Below the pieces are notes generated by a model that did no database searches, was not told the DNA's origin, and saw only the letters and a program-made list of their open reading frames with translations. A program made the position numbers and the translations under genes. A stretch of DNA of 64,000 nt from Hyphomicrobiales bacterium (GTDB lineage Bacteria > Pseudomonadota > Alphaproteobacteria > Rhizobiales > Rhizobiaceae), in the NCBI GenBank assembly GCA_900469955.1, contig UBYX01000018.1:1-64000 (forward strand), in the 5' to 3' direction. Of the stretch, positions 15,841 through 24,484 are shown piece by piece (positions within the stretch are counted from its first letter, which is position 1; the number at the start of each line of letters is the position of its first letter).

Positions 15841-17082
15841 ATGTCCGATTCCGCCGTCTCTTTCGATTCCGTTCGCGATCGTTCAACCTCTCCCGCCGCC
15901 GGCGCCACTCCCAGCCTCTCACCTCTGGCAATCCTCCTCATCGAGATTGCGCTTGCGGTCGGCGGGTTCGGCATTGGCACCGGCGAATTCGTCATCATGG
16001 GGCTGCTTCCCGACGTGGCTTCGACGTTCGAGGTCAGCATTCCGGCGGCGGGCTACGTCATCAGCGCCTATGCGCTGGGTGTGGTGATCGGCGCGCCTGT
16101 TATCGCCATCCTGTCTGCCCGCCTGCCGCGCAGAACGCTGCTTCTCTGCCTGATGGGCCTCTTTGCAGTGGGCAATATTCTCAGCGCGATGGCGCCGACA
16201 TTCTGGAGCTTCACCGCGCTGCGTTTTGTCACCGGCCTGCCGCATGGCGCCTATTTCGGCGTCGCCTCGCTGGTGGCTGCATCCATGGTGCCGCCGAACA
16301 AACGCGCCCGCGCCGTCGGCCGCGTCATGCTTGGCCTGACCATCGCGACCCTTGCCGGTACGCCGCTTGCAACCTTCATGGGGCAGATGCTCAGTTGGCG
16401 CGCAGCCTTCTTTCTGGTCGGCGGTATCGGCGCCCTGACCGTTGCGTTGCTCTGGTATTTCCAGCCGCGCGACACGGTGCAGGAAGGAGCGAGCATCCGT
16501 CGCGAGCTCAGCGCCTTCGGTCGCACCCAGGTCTGGCTGACGCTCGGCATTGCCGCGATCGGCTTCGGCGGCATGTTCTCCGTCTTCAGCTATATCGCCT
16601 CGACGACGACGCAAACCGCGCAACTACCCGTCGGCATGGTCTCGATCGTGCTTGCCCTCTTTGGGATCGGCATGAATGTCGGCAATATCGTCGGCTCCAG
16701 GCTCGCGGACCTGTCGCTCAAGGGCACGATCGGCGGCTCGATGGTCTTCTACATCGTGGTGATGCTCGCCTTCGCGCTCTTTGCCCACAATCCGATCGCG
16801 CTCTATATCACCGTCTTCCTGGTCGGCTGCGGGTTTGCCCCCGGCCCCGCGTTGCAGACGCGGCTGATGGATGTTGCCGCCGACGCGCAGACGCTTGCCG
16901 CCGCCTCCAACCATTCCGCCTTCAACGTCGCGAACGCGCTCGGCGCCTGGCTCGGCGGCCTGGTCATTTCCTGGGGCTGGGGTTTCGCCGCCACTGGTTA
17001 TGTGGGCGCATTCCTTTCACTGCTCGGGCTCGGCATCTTCACGGTTTCTGTAATGCTCGAAAAGAAGAACGCCAAATCCTGA
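15841..17082 (+). CDS. MFS efflux transporter (DHA1, YdhP/NepI-like)
   Basis: A 413-residue transporter with twelve predicted helices. FGIGTGEFVIMGLLPDVAS in helix 1 and loop and the R-rich SARLPRRTLLL loop between helices 2 and 3 fit the drug:H+ antiporter-1 family, in particular the AraJ/YdhP/NepI branch. ATG 15841 (MSDSAVSFDS) begins shortly before the first helix; the frame is open back to 15754, so a longer form is possible. It is convergent with the HxlR regulator. Substrate unknown, perhaps a small metabolite or drug. Confidence 0.82.
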   Translation: MSDSAVSFDSVRDRSTSPAAGATPSLSPLAILLIEIALAVGGFGIGTGEFVIMGLLPDVASTFEVSIPAAGYVISAYALGVVIGAPVIAILSARLPRRTLLLCLMGLFAVGNILSAMAPTFWSFTALRFVTGLPHGAYFGVASLVAASMVPPNKRARAVGRVMLGLTIATLAGTPLATFMGQMLSWRAAFFLVGGIGALTVALLWYFQPRDTVQEGASIRRELSAFGRTQVWLTLGIAAIGFGGMFSVFSYIASTTTQTAQLPVGMVSIVLALFGIGMNVGNIVGSRLADLSLKGTIGGSMVFYIVVMLAFALFAHNPIALYITVFLVGCGFAPGPALQTRLMDVAADAQTLAAASNHSAFNVANALGAWLGGLVISWGWGFAATGYVGAFLSLLGLGIFTVSVMLEKKNAKS

Positions 17083-17128
17083 CCGACTCGCCGGGCGGCC
17101 TCCTTCACCCCGCCTCCGCTATGCTCGG

Positions 17129-17222
17129 CCTCTCCCCCAAAGGGGAGAGGGGTTACGGAAGGGACGTAGCTGCTCTCCCTTCTCCTCTCGGAGAGAAGAT
17201 GGCCCGAAGGGTCGGATGAGGG
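17129..17222. repeat. Rhizobial REP/RIME-like palindromic repeat, copy 1
   Basis: Two nested hairpins, CCTCTCCCC/GGGGAGAGG (17129-17150) and CTTCTC/GAGAAG (17179-17198). They are followed by GAGAAGATGGCCCGAAGGG and TCGGATGAGGG. The core is shared with the copy at 61437. It lies between the convergent MFS and HxlR genes, where such elements usually sit. Confidence 0.7.
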
Positions 17223-17238
17223 TGCGGCCTCGCAGGAG

Positions 17239-17640
17239 TCAGGCGGCCTTGGATGAGGCCTTGGCTTCAGCCTCCGGCGCAACCACGAACTTCCGCCCGT
17301 CACGGCAGATGACATGTTCCCTGCCCCAGAGGCGCAGCGCCGTAATCACGGGCTCCAGGCTTAGGCCCAGCGGCGTCAGCGTGTAGTCCACGCGCGGCGG
17401 AACGACCGCAAACACGGTCCGCTCCAAGAGCGCCGCCTCTTCGAGTTCCCTCAGCTGCTTGGTCAGCATGCGCTGCGTCACCGAGGGGATGCGGCGGCGA
17501 AGTTCGTTGAAGCGCAACGTGCCGTTTTCAAGCAGATGATAAAGGATCACGCCCTTCCATTTGCCATCGAGAAAACTCAGCGTCGATTCGACCGGGCAAC
17601 CGGGAAAATTGTCGGTCAGCTTGGCACGCGGCTTGGACAT
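17239..17640 (-). CDS. HxlR-family transcriptional regulator
   Basis: A 133-residue winged-helix regulator: CPVESTLSFLDGKWKGVILYHL, then RFNELRRRIPSVTQRMLTKQLRELE as recognition helix and DYTLTPLGLSL as the wing. A single conserved N-terminal Cys (Cys15) is present, as in thiol- or aldehyde-sensing members such as YodB and HypR. It is divergent from an oxidoreductase gene with a 127-base shared region holding an inverted repeat, so it very probably controls that gene and itself in response to electrophiles. Confidence 0.88.
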   Translation of the reverse strand: MSKPRAKLTDNFPGCPVESTLSFLDGKWKGVILYHLLENGTLRFNELRRRIPSVTQRMLTKQLRELEEAALLERTVFAVVPPRVDYTLTPLGLSLEPVITALRLWGREHVICRDGRKFVVAPEAEAKASSKAA

Positions 17641-17657
17641 CCGGGGATCCTTTCACG

Positions 17658-17673
17658 GTATCCTTTTCGATAC
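17658..17673. promoter_or_regulatory. Candidate HxlR operator
   Basis: Inverted repeat GTATC-N6-GATAC, 17 bases upstream of the hxlR start. It lies in the divergent region shared with the oxidoreductase gene, as expected for an autoregulated HxlR dimer site. Confidence 0.5.
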
Positions 17674-17767
17674 TATACATCAAAAATGTGCATTCTTGCA
17701 CTGGCGAACCATACGAGCCATCTAGTCTTCAGGCAACAAATGCCACTCGCAATGAAGGAGATCTTGA

Positions 17768-18784
17768 ATGCGCGCCGTCGGCTTCAACGCACCCCAGCCC
17801 ATCAACGCGGAAACCTCGCTGATCGACATCGAATTGCCGATGCCGGAGGCGAAAGGCCGCGACCTTCTGGTCGAGATCAAGGCAATTTCCGTCAATCCGG
17901 TCGATACCAAGGTCCGCAAATCGGCGGCGGTCGAAGCCGGGCAGCACCGGATCCTGGGCTACGACGCGGCGGGCATCGTCAAGACGGTCGGGCCGGAGGT
18001 GAAGCTCTTCCAGCCGGGCGACGAGGTTTATTACGCCGGTGCGATCAATCGGCCCGGCACCAATGCGGAATTCCATCTGGTCGACGAACGGATCGTCGGC
18101 TTCAAGCCGAAGACGCTGAGCTTCGAGGAAGCCGCCGCACTGCCGCTTACCGCGATCACCGCCTATGAGACACTCTTTCATCGCATGAAGGTGCAGGACA
18201 AGGTGCCGGGCGCCTGGAATGCCGTGCTCGTCATCGGAGGTGCCGGCGGCGTCGGTTCGATCGCCATCCAGCTCCTGCGCGAGCTTTCCGACGTGACAGT
18301 GATCGGCACCGGGTCGCGGCCGGAAACGCAGGCCTGGATCAAGGAACTCGGCGCCCATCACGTCCTCGACCATTCCAAGCCGCTGGCAAGACAGTTCGAG
18401 GAATTGGCGATCGGTTCGCCCGGATTCGTCTTCTCGACCACCCATACGGACCAGCATATCAAGGACGTGCTCGAGCTCATTGCTCCGCAGGGGCGTTTCG
18501 CGCTGATCGACGATCCGAAGGAGGCCATGGACATCCGGCCCTTCAAGGGCAAGGCGCTTTCCATCCACTGGGAAATGATGTTCGCCCGACCGGTCTGGCA
18601 GACGGCCGACATGATCGAGCAGCACAAGCTCCTCAACCACGTGGCGGAGCTGGTGGATGCCCGGAAAATCCGCACCACCCTTTCCGAGACGCTTGGCCAG
18701 ATCAACGCCGCAAACCTGAGGAAGGCGCATGCGATGATCGAGAGCAACCGCACCAAGGGCAAGCTCGTACTGTCAGGCTTCTAG
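17768..18784 (+). CDS. Zinc-type alcohol dehydrogenase / quinone reductase family oxidoreductase
   Basis: A 338-residue medium-chain dehydrogenase/reductase of the ZADH-like branch. The GroES-like half (about 1-130) has SVNPVDTKVR and GYDAAGIV. The Rossmann half has VIGGAGGVGSIAIQLL for NAD(P)H. The Cys/His zinc ligands of classical alcohol dehydrogenases are not seen, so it is more likely an NADPH-dependent quinone or enal reductase. GAAGGAGATCTTG precedes the ATG. It is divergent from the HxlR regulator, fitting an electrophile-detoxification role. Confidence 0.83.
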   Translation: MRAVGFNAPQPINAETSLIDIELPMPEAKGRDLLVEIKAISVNPVDTKVRKSAAVEAGQHRILGYDAAGIVKTVGPEVKLFQPGDEVYYAGAINRPGTNAEFHLVDERIVGFKPKTLSFEEAAALPLTAITAYETLFHRMKVQDKVPGAWNAVLVIGGAGGVGSIAIQLLRELSDVTVIGTGSRPETQAWIKELGAHHVLDHSKPLARQFEELAIGSPGFVFSTTHTDQHIKDVLELIAPQGRFALIDDPKEAMDIRPFKGKALSIHWEMMFARPVWQTADMIEQHKLLNHVAELVDARKIRTTLSETLGQINAANLRKAHAMIESNRTKGKLVLSGF

Positions 18785-18791
18785 GCGACGA

Positions 18792-18826
18792 AAAGCCCGC
18801 CGTGGCTGAAACGGCGGGCTTTCTTT
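18792..18826. terminator. Bidirectional terminator
   Basis: AAAGCCCGCCGT / ACGGCGGGCTTT with a 7-base loop, T-rich on both sides. It serves the oxidoreductase gene (+) and the L,D-transpeptidase gene (-), which converge here. Confidence 0.85.
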
Positions 18827-18844
18827 GTCAGGCCTGATCGTGGG

Positions 18845-19456
18845 TCAGGCCTGGATGACGACGACCTTTGCGCCAACCTTGACGCGTTCGTAGAGGTCGA
18901 TGACATCGTGGTTCATCATCCGGATGCAGCCGCTCGACATGGCAAGGCCGATCGATTCGGGCTGGTTGGTGCCATGGATGCGGAAGTGGGTGTCGTTGCC
19001 GCCGCGGTAGAGATACATTGCGCGGGCGCCCAGCGGATTGTTCGGGCCGCCCGGCATGCCGCCGGCGAGCTTTCGGTAGCGAGCTTCCCGTCGTTGCATG
19101 TTGAGCGTTGGCGTCCAGGTGGGCCATTCGGCCTTGCGGCCGACATAGGCGCTGCCGGCAAGGGCAAGTCCCGCCCGGCCGACGCCGACGCCATAACGGA
19201 TCGCACGGCCGTTGCCGAGAACATAATAGGCGCGGCGGGCCGGCGTATCGACAATCACCGTACCGGCAGGATGCGCGGTTTCATAGGCGACTTCCTGACG
19301 ACGCAGTTCGGGCTTGATCTTCTCGGCCGGCACCGCCTTCAGCGGAAACTGCTCGTTCGGCAGCGCTGCATAGTTCGTGTACTGCGGAACCGTGGAGGCG
19401 CAGCCCGCAAGCATCAGCGGCAGACCGACCAGAAAACCGCGACGGGAGATCGACAT
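18845..19456 (-). CDS. L,D-transpeptidase (YkuD domain) lipoprotein
   Basis: A 203-residue protein. The signal peptide starts SRRGFL and ends in the lipobox LAGC (Cys19), so it is lipid-anchored, and the twin Arg hints at Tat export. The YkuD catalytic core includes HGTNQPESIG and SSGCIRM (about residues 164-184) with the nucleophilic Cys. It should form 3-3 peptidoglycan cross-links or attach proteins to the wall. These are abundant in polar-growing Rhizobiales, and L,D-transpeptidases tolerate most beta-lactams. Single gene with its own terminator. Confidence 0.88.
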   Translation of the reverse strand: MSISRRGFLVGLPLMLAGCASTVPQYTNYAALPNEQFPLKAVPAEKIKPELRRQEVAYETAHPAGTVIVDTPARRAYYVLGNGRAIRYGVGVGRAGLALAGSAYVGRKAEWPTWTPTLNMQRREARYRKLAGGMPGGPNNPLGARAMYLYRGGNDTHFRIHGTNQPESIGLAMSSGCIRMMNHDVIDLYERVKVGAKVVVIQA

Positions 19457-19562
19457 GAATGTGTCCTTGGTGCGTCGAGAAGATGACGCAAACTTAAGGA
19501 GATTATGGTTAATGAAGTGCTAAAGGCGCGATGTAGAAGGTAATCACGAGCGCGTCAGCACG

Positions 19563-19721
19563 ATGACTCGAAAGGATGCCAAGCACCTTCGCGCATTTCT
19601 GCTGGCCTCAGCCAGATTGCTTGAGGGTACGCGACTGCTGACCCGCGATAAGCGCCTCGCAAGGATCGCGACGGCGCTTGGGTTGGATATGAAGCCTGAG
19701 CGGCCTCACATATTCGGATAG
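19563..19721 (+). pseudogene. Remnant of a VapC-like PIN toxin (C-terminal end only)
   Basis: A 52-residue reading frame, open a little further upstream to a TAA at 19521. It contains HLRAFLLASARLLEG, then LLTRDKRLARIATALGL. This is the C-terminal end of PIN toxins: the third acidic position would be in the first stretch, where DxHLLAS has become KHLRAFLLAS, and the Asp of TRDKRL is kept. The N-terminal PIN half and any antitoxin are missing. It overlaps the 3' end of the etfQO gene on the other strand by 16 bases. Very likely decayed. Confidence 0.55.
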
Positions 19722-21367
19722 ACCGGCCCCTCGCCGCCCTGGGGCGGCACCCAGTTGATGTTCTGGTTGGGGTCCTTGATGTCGCAGGTCTTGCAGTGGA
19801 CGCAGTTCTGGGCGTTGATGACGTAGACCTGTTCGCCGTCCTTCTCCACCCATTCGTAGACCCCGGCCGGACAGTAGCGCGTCGAGGGGCCGGCAAACAC
19901 ATCGAGTTCCGAACGCTTCTGCAGGTCCATGTCCTTGACCTGAAGATGGACCGGCTGGTCTTCCTCGTGGTTGGTATTCGACAGGAAGACCGAGGACAGC
20001 CGGTCGAAGGTCAGGACGCCGTCGGGCTTCGGATAGGCGATCGGCTTGTGCTTTGATGCCGGCTCCAGGCTTTCGGCATCCGTCTTGCCGTGCTTCATGG
20101 TGCCGAACAGGGACAGTCCGAACAGCTGGTTGGTCCACATGTCGAGGCCGCCGAGCGCGACACCGAGGCCGGTGCCGAGCTTCGACCACAGCGGCTTGAC
20201 GTTTCTGACCCGCTTGAGATCGGTACCGATCGCGGTGGCCCGCCATTCGGTCTCGATCTCGATCGGCTCGTCATTGGCCCGACCGCTCGCAATCGCCGCG
20301 GCGATCTTGTCGGCCGCGAGCATGCCTGAGAGAACCGCGTTGTGGCTGCCCTTGATGCGCGGCACGTTGACGAGACCGGCCGAACAGCCGATCAGCGCGC
20401 CGCCCGGGAAGGACAGCTTCGGCACCGACTGGTAGCCGCCTTCGGTGATGGCGCGGGCGCCATAGGAGAGGCGCTTTCCGCCTTCGAAAGTGCCGCGGAT
20501 CGCCGGATGCGTCTTGAAGCGCTGGAATTCCTCGAAGGGATAGAGATAGGGGTTCTTGTAGTTCAGGTGAACGACGAAACCGACTGCGACGAGGTTGTCT
20601 TCCAGGTGATAGAGGAAGGAGCCACCGCCGGTCTTCAAACCGAGCGGCCAGCCGAACGAGTGCTGAACCAGACCGGGCCGGTGGTGTTCCGGCTTGACCT
20701 GCCAGAGTTCCTTGAGGCCGATGCCGTATTTCTGAGGCTCACGGCCGTCCTGCAGGCCGAATTTGGCGATCAACTGCTTGGCGAGCGAACCGCGCACGCC
20801 CTCGCCGATCAGCACGTATTTGCCATGCAATTCCATGCCGCGGGTGAAGGCCGGACCAGGCTCGCCGTTCTTTTCGATGCCCATGTCGCCGGTGGCGACG
20901 CCGATCACCGCACCTTCGTCGTTGTAGAGCACTTCGGTCGCGGCAAATCCCGGATAGATCTCGACGCCGAGGCTTTCCGCTTTTTCGGCGAGCCAGCGAC
21001 AGACGTTGCCGAGCGAGACGATGTAGTTGCCGTGATTGTTCATCAAAGGCGGCATGGCGAAGTTCGGCAGGCGCACCGAACCGGCCGGGCCCAGCAACAG
21101 GAACTGGTCGTCGGTGACCGGCGTCTTGAAAGGATGCCCCTCATCCCGCCGCCAGTCCGGCAGAAGCTTGTCGATGCCGACAGGATCCACCACCGCGCCC
21201 GAGAGGATATGCGCGCCGACTTCCGAACCTTTTTCGAGCACGACGACGGTCAACTCCGGATTGACCTGTTTCAGGCGGATCGCCGCCGAGAGCCCCGCCG
21301 GTCCGGCACCGACAATCACCACGTCGAATTCCATCGATTCGCGTTCGGGAAGTTCCTGCTCGCTCAT
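19706..21367 (-). CDS. etfQO: Electron-transfer flavoprotein:ubiquinone oxidoreductase
   Basis: A 553-residue inner-membrane-associated enzyme passing electrons from ETF (fed by acyl-CoA and amino-acid dehydrogenases) to ubiquinone. An FAD-binding GAGPAGLSAA lies near the N terminus. A membrane-surface helix region is central. The 4Fe-4S cluster ligands at the C terminus are in TRYCPAGVYEW and NCVHCKTCDIKDP. Length fits the family. ATG 21367 is preferred because GGAG lies 6 bases before it. The promoter region holds an 18-base perfect palindrome. Confidence 0.93.
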   Translation of the reverse strand: MSEQELPERESMEFDVVIVGAGPAGLSAAIRLKQVNPELTVVVLEKGSEVGAHILSGAVVDPVGIDKLLPDWRRDEGHPFKTPVTDDQFLLLGPAGSVRLPNFAMPPLMNNHGNYIVSLGNVCRWLAEKAESLGVEIYPGFAATEVLYNDEGAVIGVATGDMGIEKNGEPGPAFTRGMELHGKYVLIGEGVRGSLAKQLIAKFGLQDGREPQKYGIGLKELWQVKPEHHRPGLVQHSFGWPLGLKTGGGSFLYHLEDNLVAVGFVVHLNYKNPYLYPFEEFQRFKTHPAIRGTFEGGKRLSYGARAITEGGYQSVPKLSFPGGALIGCSAGLVNVPRIKGSHNAVLSGMLAADKIAAAIASGRANDEPIEIETEWRATAIGTDLKRVRNVKPLWSKLGTGLGVALGGLDMWTNQLFGLSLFGTMKHGKTDAESLEPASKHKPIAYPKPDGVLTFDRLSSVFLSNTNHEEDQPVHLQVKDMDLQKRSELDVFAGPSTRYCPAGVYEWVEKDGEQVYVINAQNCVHCKTCDIKDPNQNINWVPPQGGEGPVYPNM

Positions 21368-21503
21368 TTCCAACTCCGCTCGCCGGCCCCTCCCGGCTCA
21401 ATTCAGGCACCTGTCTTGACAAAAGCAACCCCGTTTGTCGAGGCGGGAAAGCGTCTTCCGCCTTGCCATTCGCGCAAACTGCGTTTCGTTTTACTCATAT
21501 TAC

Positions 21504-21521
21504 TTTTACGTGCACGTAAAA
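21504..21521. promoter_or_regulatory. 18-base perfect palindrome between etfQO and the FAD-linked dehydrogenase
   Basis: TTTTACGTGCACGTAAAA. It resembles the TTACGTnnACGTAA core of operators for regulators of branched-chain amino acid and fatty-acid breakdown (LiuR/PsrA type). It could serve either divergent gene: 137 bases from the etfQO ATG, 116 from the other. Confidence 0.5.
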
Positions 21522-21636
21522 TACTTCGGCAAAAATGAAAATCAAGTTGCCTTCGTGCCCGCTTGCGGCGGTTTCACCTTGAAAAGCGCGCAGAACAGTT
21601 GCATGCCGCGCAGAGACCCGGACACGGCAGCCTGAG

Positions 21637-23049
21637 ATGACGAAAAATAATTCGCATTCGACCACCTCCGCGACGGACCTGATTACCAGGCTTTCGGCGC
21701 TTCACCCGGATTTGGCCATTCTGGGACCGGATGACCTTGCGGGCCGCCATCCCGGCGAACACAAGCGCAATTTCGATGCAGGCGTCATGGCCCAGCCAGG
21801 GTCGCCGGAAGCCGCTGCCGCACTGGTTTCGTGGTGCGCGACCCACAGTGTCGGGATCGTGCCGCAAGGCGGTCTCACCGGCCTGGTCGGGGGAAATGTC
21901 AGCCGGGCGGGCGAAGTCATCCTGTCGTCGCAGCGGCTGAACCGCATCCTGTCGATCGAGCCGGAGGAGATGACGGCAACCGTCGAAGCCGGCGTGACGC
22001 TTGAAGCCTTGCAGCAGGCGCTGAAGCCGCTCGGGCTCTCGACCGGCATCGATCTCGGTTCGCGCGGCTCGGCAACGATCGGCGGAATGATCTCCACCAA
22101 TGCGGGCGGCATCCTCGCCTTCCGCAACGGCGTGATGCGACACCAGATCCTCGGACTGGAGGCCGTGCTTCCATCGGGAGAGCTTTTTTCGGACCTGACG
22201 CGGGTGGTGAAGGTCAGCGCAGGCCCCGATCTCAAGCACCTCTTTATCGGCGGAGAAGGCGCCTTTGGTTTCGTCACCCAGGCCGTGCTGAGGCTCGAGC
22301 CGGAACGGCCGCACCGGGCAACTGCGATGATCGGCGTGCCGGATGCCATGACCGCACTTAGGGTCATCAGGCATTTCCGCGGCCTTCCCGCCGTGACGCT
22401 CGAAGCCGCCGAGATGATGTGGCCTCGTTATATCCGCGATCATGCGCGTTTGAAGAATGTCGAACTGGATTGGCTGGAGGAAACGGCATCCGCGCTGCTG
22501 ATCGAGATTTCGGCCGAGGATATTGACACGGCAAAGCTGGCGATCGAGACCGGACTGGAAACACTTTGGGAACCGCTGGGGCTGCAAGGCGGAATTATCG
22601 CGCAATCCCTCGCCCAAGCGGCCCGCCTTTGGGATCTGAGGGAGGATTCCGGGTTCTATTATGCCGAAATTCCGGACGCCGCGTCTTTCGACATTTCGTT
22701 GCCGCCAAAGTTCCTGGATGACTATGTCAGCGGTCTGCAGGCCCGCCTCAAGAAGATCGATCCGACCTATGAAGCCTATGTCTATGGCCACATTGCCGAC
22801 GGCAACCTGCATCTGACGCTGATCAAGCGCGGCCCGCTTGTCGAAACGGAATTGCGGCCCGTCGAGGAAGCAGTCTATACGGGCATTACAGATGCAGGCG
22901 GAAGCTTTTCGGCGGAACATGGGGTCGGGCTCGAGAAAAAGTTCGGCTATGAGCGTTTCCTGTCCCGCGAGAAACAGGCGCTCGCCCGGACCCTCAAGCT
23001 GGCGCTCGATCCGAAAGGAATTTTCAACCGCGGCAAGGTGCCGTTCTGA
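21637..23049 (+). CDS. FAD-linked dehydrogenase, D-2-hydroxyacid (D-2-hydroxyglutarate/D-lactate) type
   Basis: A 470-residue protein. The FAD_binding_4 domain (about residues 35-215) has VPQGGLTGLVGG and LGSRGSATIGGMISTNAGG, which hold FAD. The FAD-oxidase C-terminal domain has YGHIADGNLHL and SAEHGVGLEKK with the metal and substrate His. These enzymes oxidise D-2-hydroxyacids and often pass electrons to ETF, in line with the divergent etfQO gene. The exact substrate is not visible. Confidence 0.87.
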   Translation: MTKNNSHSTTSATDLITRLSALHPDLAILGPDDLAGRHPGEHKRNFDAGVMAQPGSPEAAAALVSWCATHSVGIVPQGGLTGLVGGNVSRAGEVILSSQRLNRILSIEPEEMTATVEAGVTLEALQQALKPLGLSTGIDLGSRGSATIGGMISTNAGGILAFRNGVMRHQILGLEAVLPSGELFSDLTRVVKVSAGPDLKHLFIGGEGAFGFVTQAVLRLEPERPHRATAMIGVPDAMTALRVIRHFRGLPAVTLEAAEMMWPRYIRDHARLKNVELDWLEETASALLIEISAEDIDTAKLAIETGLETLWEPLGLQGGIIAQSLAQAARLWDLREDSGFYYAEIPDAASFDISLPPKFLDDYVSGLQARLKKIDPTYEAYVYGHIADGNLHLTLIKRGPLVETELRPVEEAVYTGITDAGGSFSAEHGVGLEKKFGYERFLSREKQALARTLKLALDPKGIFNRGKVPF

Positions 23050-23142
23050 CGCCCATCGCAATCGGACGCTTCCCGACCGCGCCACGGCCACTATAACCAA
23101 CTCCCAAAACCATCGCAGGGACATCGTCACAAGGAGAACAAC

Positions 23143-23931
23143 ATGGATCTCGGCATTTCGGGCAAACGCGCCCTCGTGCTCGCCTCGTCGCGGGGGCTCG
23201 GCCTCGGCATCGCCAAGGCACTCGCCGCCGAAGGTGCGAACGTGCTGCTGGTCGGCCGTTCCGGAGACCGGCTTGCGGAAAACTGCAAGGCGATCAATGC
23301 CGAAGGCAAGGGAAAGGCCGACTGGGTCTGGGGTGATCTTTCGGACCTGAACTTCGTCGAGGCCATGACCGCGGCGGTGAAGGAAAAGCTCGGCGGCATC
23401 GACATCCTGGTCAATAATACCGGCGGCCCGACGCCTGGCACCTCCGAGGAAATGACGGCCGACAAGCTCGATACCTTCTTCCAGTCCATGGTGCTGCGGG
23501 TCATCACGCTCACCAACGCCCTCCTGCCGCAGATGAAGGAACAGGGCTGGGGACGTATCCTGACGGTCGCCTCTTCCGGCGTCTTCGAACCGATCCCCAA
23601 TCTGGCGCTATCCAACACGTTGCGTGCGGCCCTGGTGGGCTGGAACAAGACGCTCGCGGTGGAAGTCGCGGGCTATGGAATCACCGCCAACATGCTGCTT
23701 CCCGGCCGCATCCACACCGATCGCATCGACGAACTGGACGGCGCGAACGCCAAGCGCACCGGAAAATCGCTCGAGGAAATCCGCTCGGCTTCGGTCAAAT
23801 CGATTCCCGCCGGCCGTCTAGGGAAGGTGGAAGAATTTGCGGCAGCCGGCGCGTTCCTGTGCTCGGCACCGGCAAGCTATGTCACGGGCACCATGCTTCG
23901 TGTCGACGGCGGCGCGTCCCGTTCGATCTGA
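23143..23931 (+). CDS. Atypical short-chain dehydrogenase/reductase lacking YxxxK
   Basis: A 262-residue Rossmann protein. The cofactor motif is ASSRGLGLGIAKAL and NNTGG follows near residue 91. Ser of VASSG is kept. Where SDRs carry YxxxK this protein has SNTLR: neither Tyr nor Lys is present. The family of beta-ketoacyl-reductase-like SDRs without the tetrad is known, so this is not a sequencing slip. It may bind NAD(P) without the usual catalysis. AAGGAG precedes the ATG. It lies 93 bases after the FAD-linked dehydrogenase, possibly in one operon. Confidence 0.83.
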   Translation: MDLGISGKRALVLASSRGLGLGIAKALAAEGANVLLVGRSGDRLAENCKAINAEGKGKADWVWGDLSDLNFVEAMTAAVKEKLGGIDILVNNTGGPTPGTSEEMTADKLDTFFQSMVLRVITLTNALLPQMKEQGWGRILTVASSGVFEPIPNLALSNTLRAALVGWNKTLAVEVAGYGITANMLLPGRIHTDRIDELDGANAKRTGKSLEEIRSASVKSIPAGRLGKVEEFAAAGAFLCSAPASYVTGTMLRVDGGASRSI

Positions 23932-24045
23932 CGGGCCAAAGCCAGCCGCTAAACATTGAATCAAATTGCGGTTCCGGTATTTCCGGGATCGCAACGGGAC
24001 GGCGATAAGGAATTGGGCTAGGCCCCAACTCACAGGATCGCCGGC

Positions 24046-24405
24046 ATGATCGAAAGCATTTCCGGGGCCACCGAAGCACCCTCCCCGAGTAGTCCCGCAA
24101 CGGCGGTACGGATGCCGACCTCTACGGCTGCGGCGATCGCGCAGACGCTTGCGGTTGCGCAGGTGGAGACGGCGTTTCTTGGAACCCGGCAGGCGGCCAC
24201 GCGGCATGCCTCGGAGACTGCCGCGCTTTCGAGCAAATCGCCCCTGCTGCACGCCCGCAGCTTGGAAGCGGTGGACGACGCGGTTGTCCGCAACCTCCTG
24301 GATAGCCTCTCGCCGGCAAGCCGCGTGATCGGCAGCTTCTTCCTCACCGATGGCGAGGATCCGGCGCCGAAATCGCTCATCGCCACCTATTACGAAGACG
24401 TCTGA
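24046..24405 (+). CDS. Unknown small protein
   Basis: A 119-residue frame. The N-terminal third is Ala/Ser/Thr/Pro-rich and looks disordered; the C-terminal part (SLEAVDDAVVRNLLDSLSPASRVIG) is probably helical. No signal peptide or membrane segment. AGGATCGCC lies before the ATG. A long frame on the other strand (23818-24678) has no recognisable motif and I treat it as a shadow. Identity unknown. Confidence 0.5.
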   Translation: MIESISGATEAPSPSSPATAVRMPTSTAAAIAQTLAVAQVETAFLGTRQAATRHASETAALSSKSPLLHARSLEAVDDAVVRNLLDSLSPASRVIGSFFLTDGEDPAPKSLIATYYEDV

Positions 24406-24484
24406 GCCACCCATCACGCAATTGCGTTTGGCCGGGGTGGCTGTCGACGCGTATAATCTCCGGACTAGTACGGGAGATCTTCCA

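Noticed and set aside
15627..17219. 530-residue ORF on the plus strand
   Set aside because: Out-of-frame reading of the MFS gene. Arg/His-rich and without hydrophobic segments.
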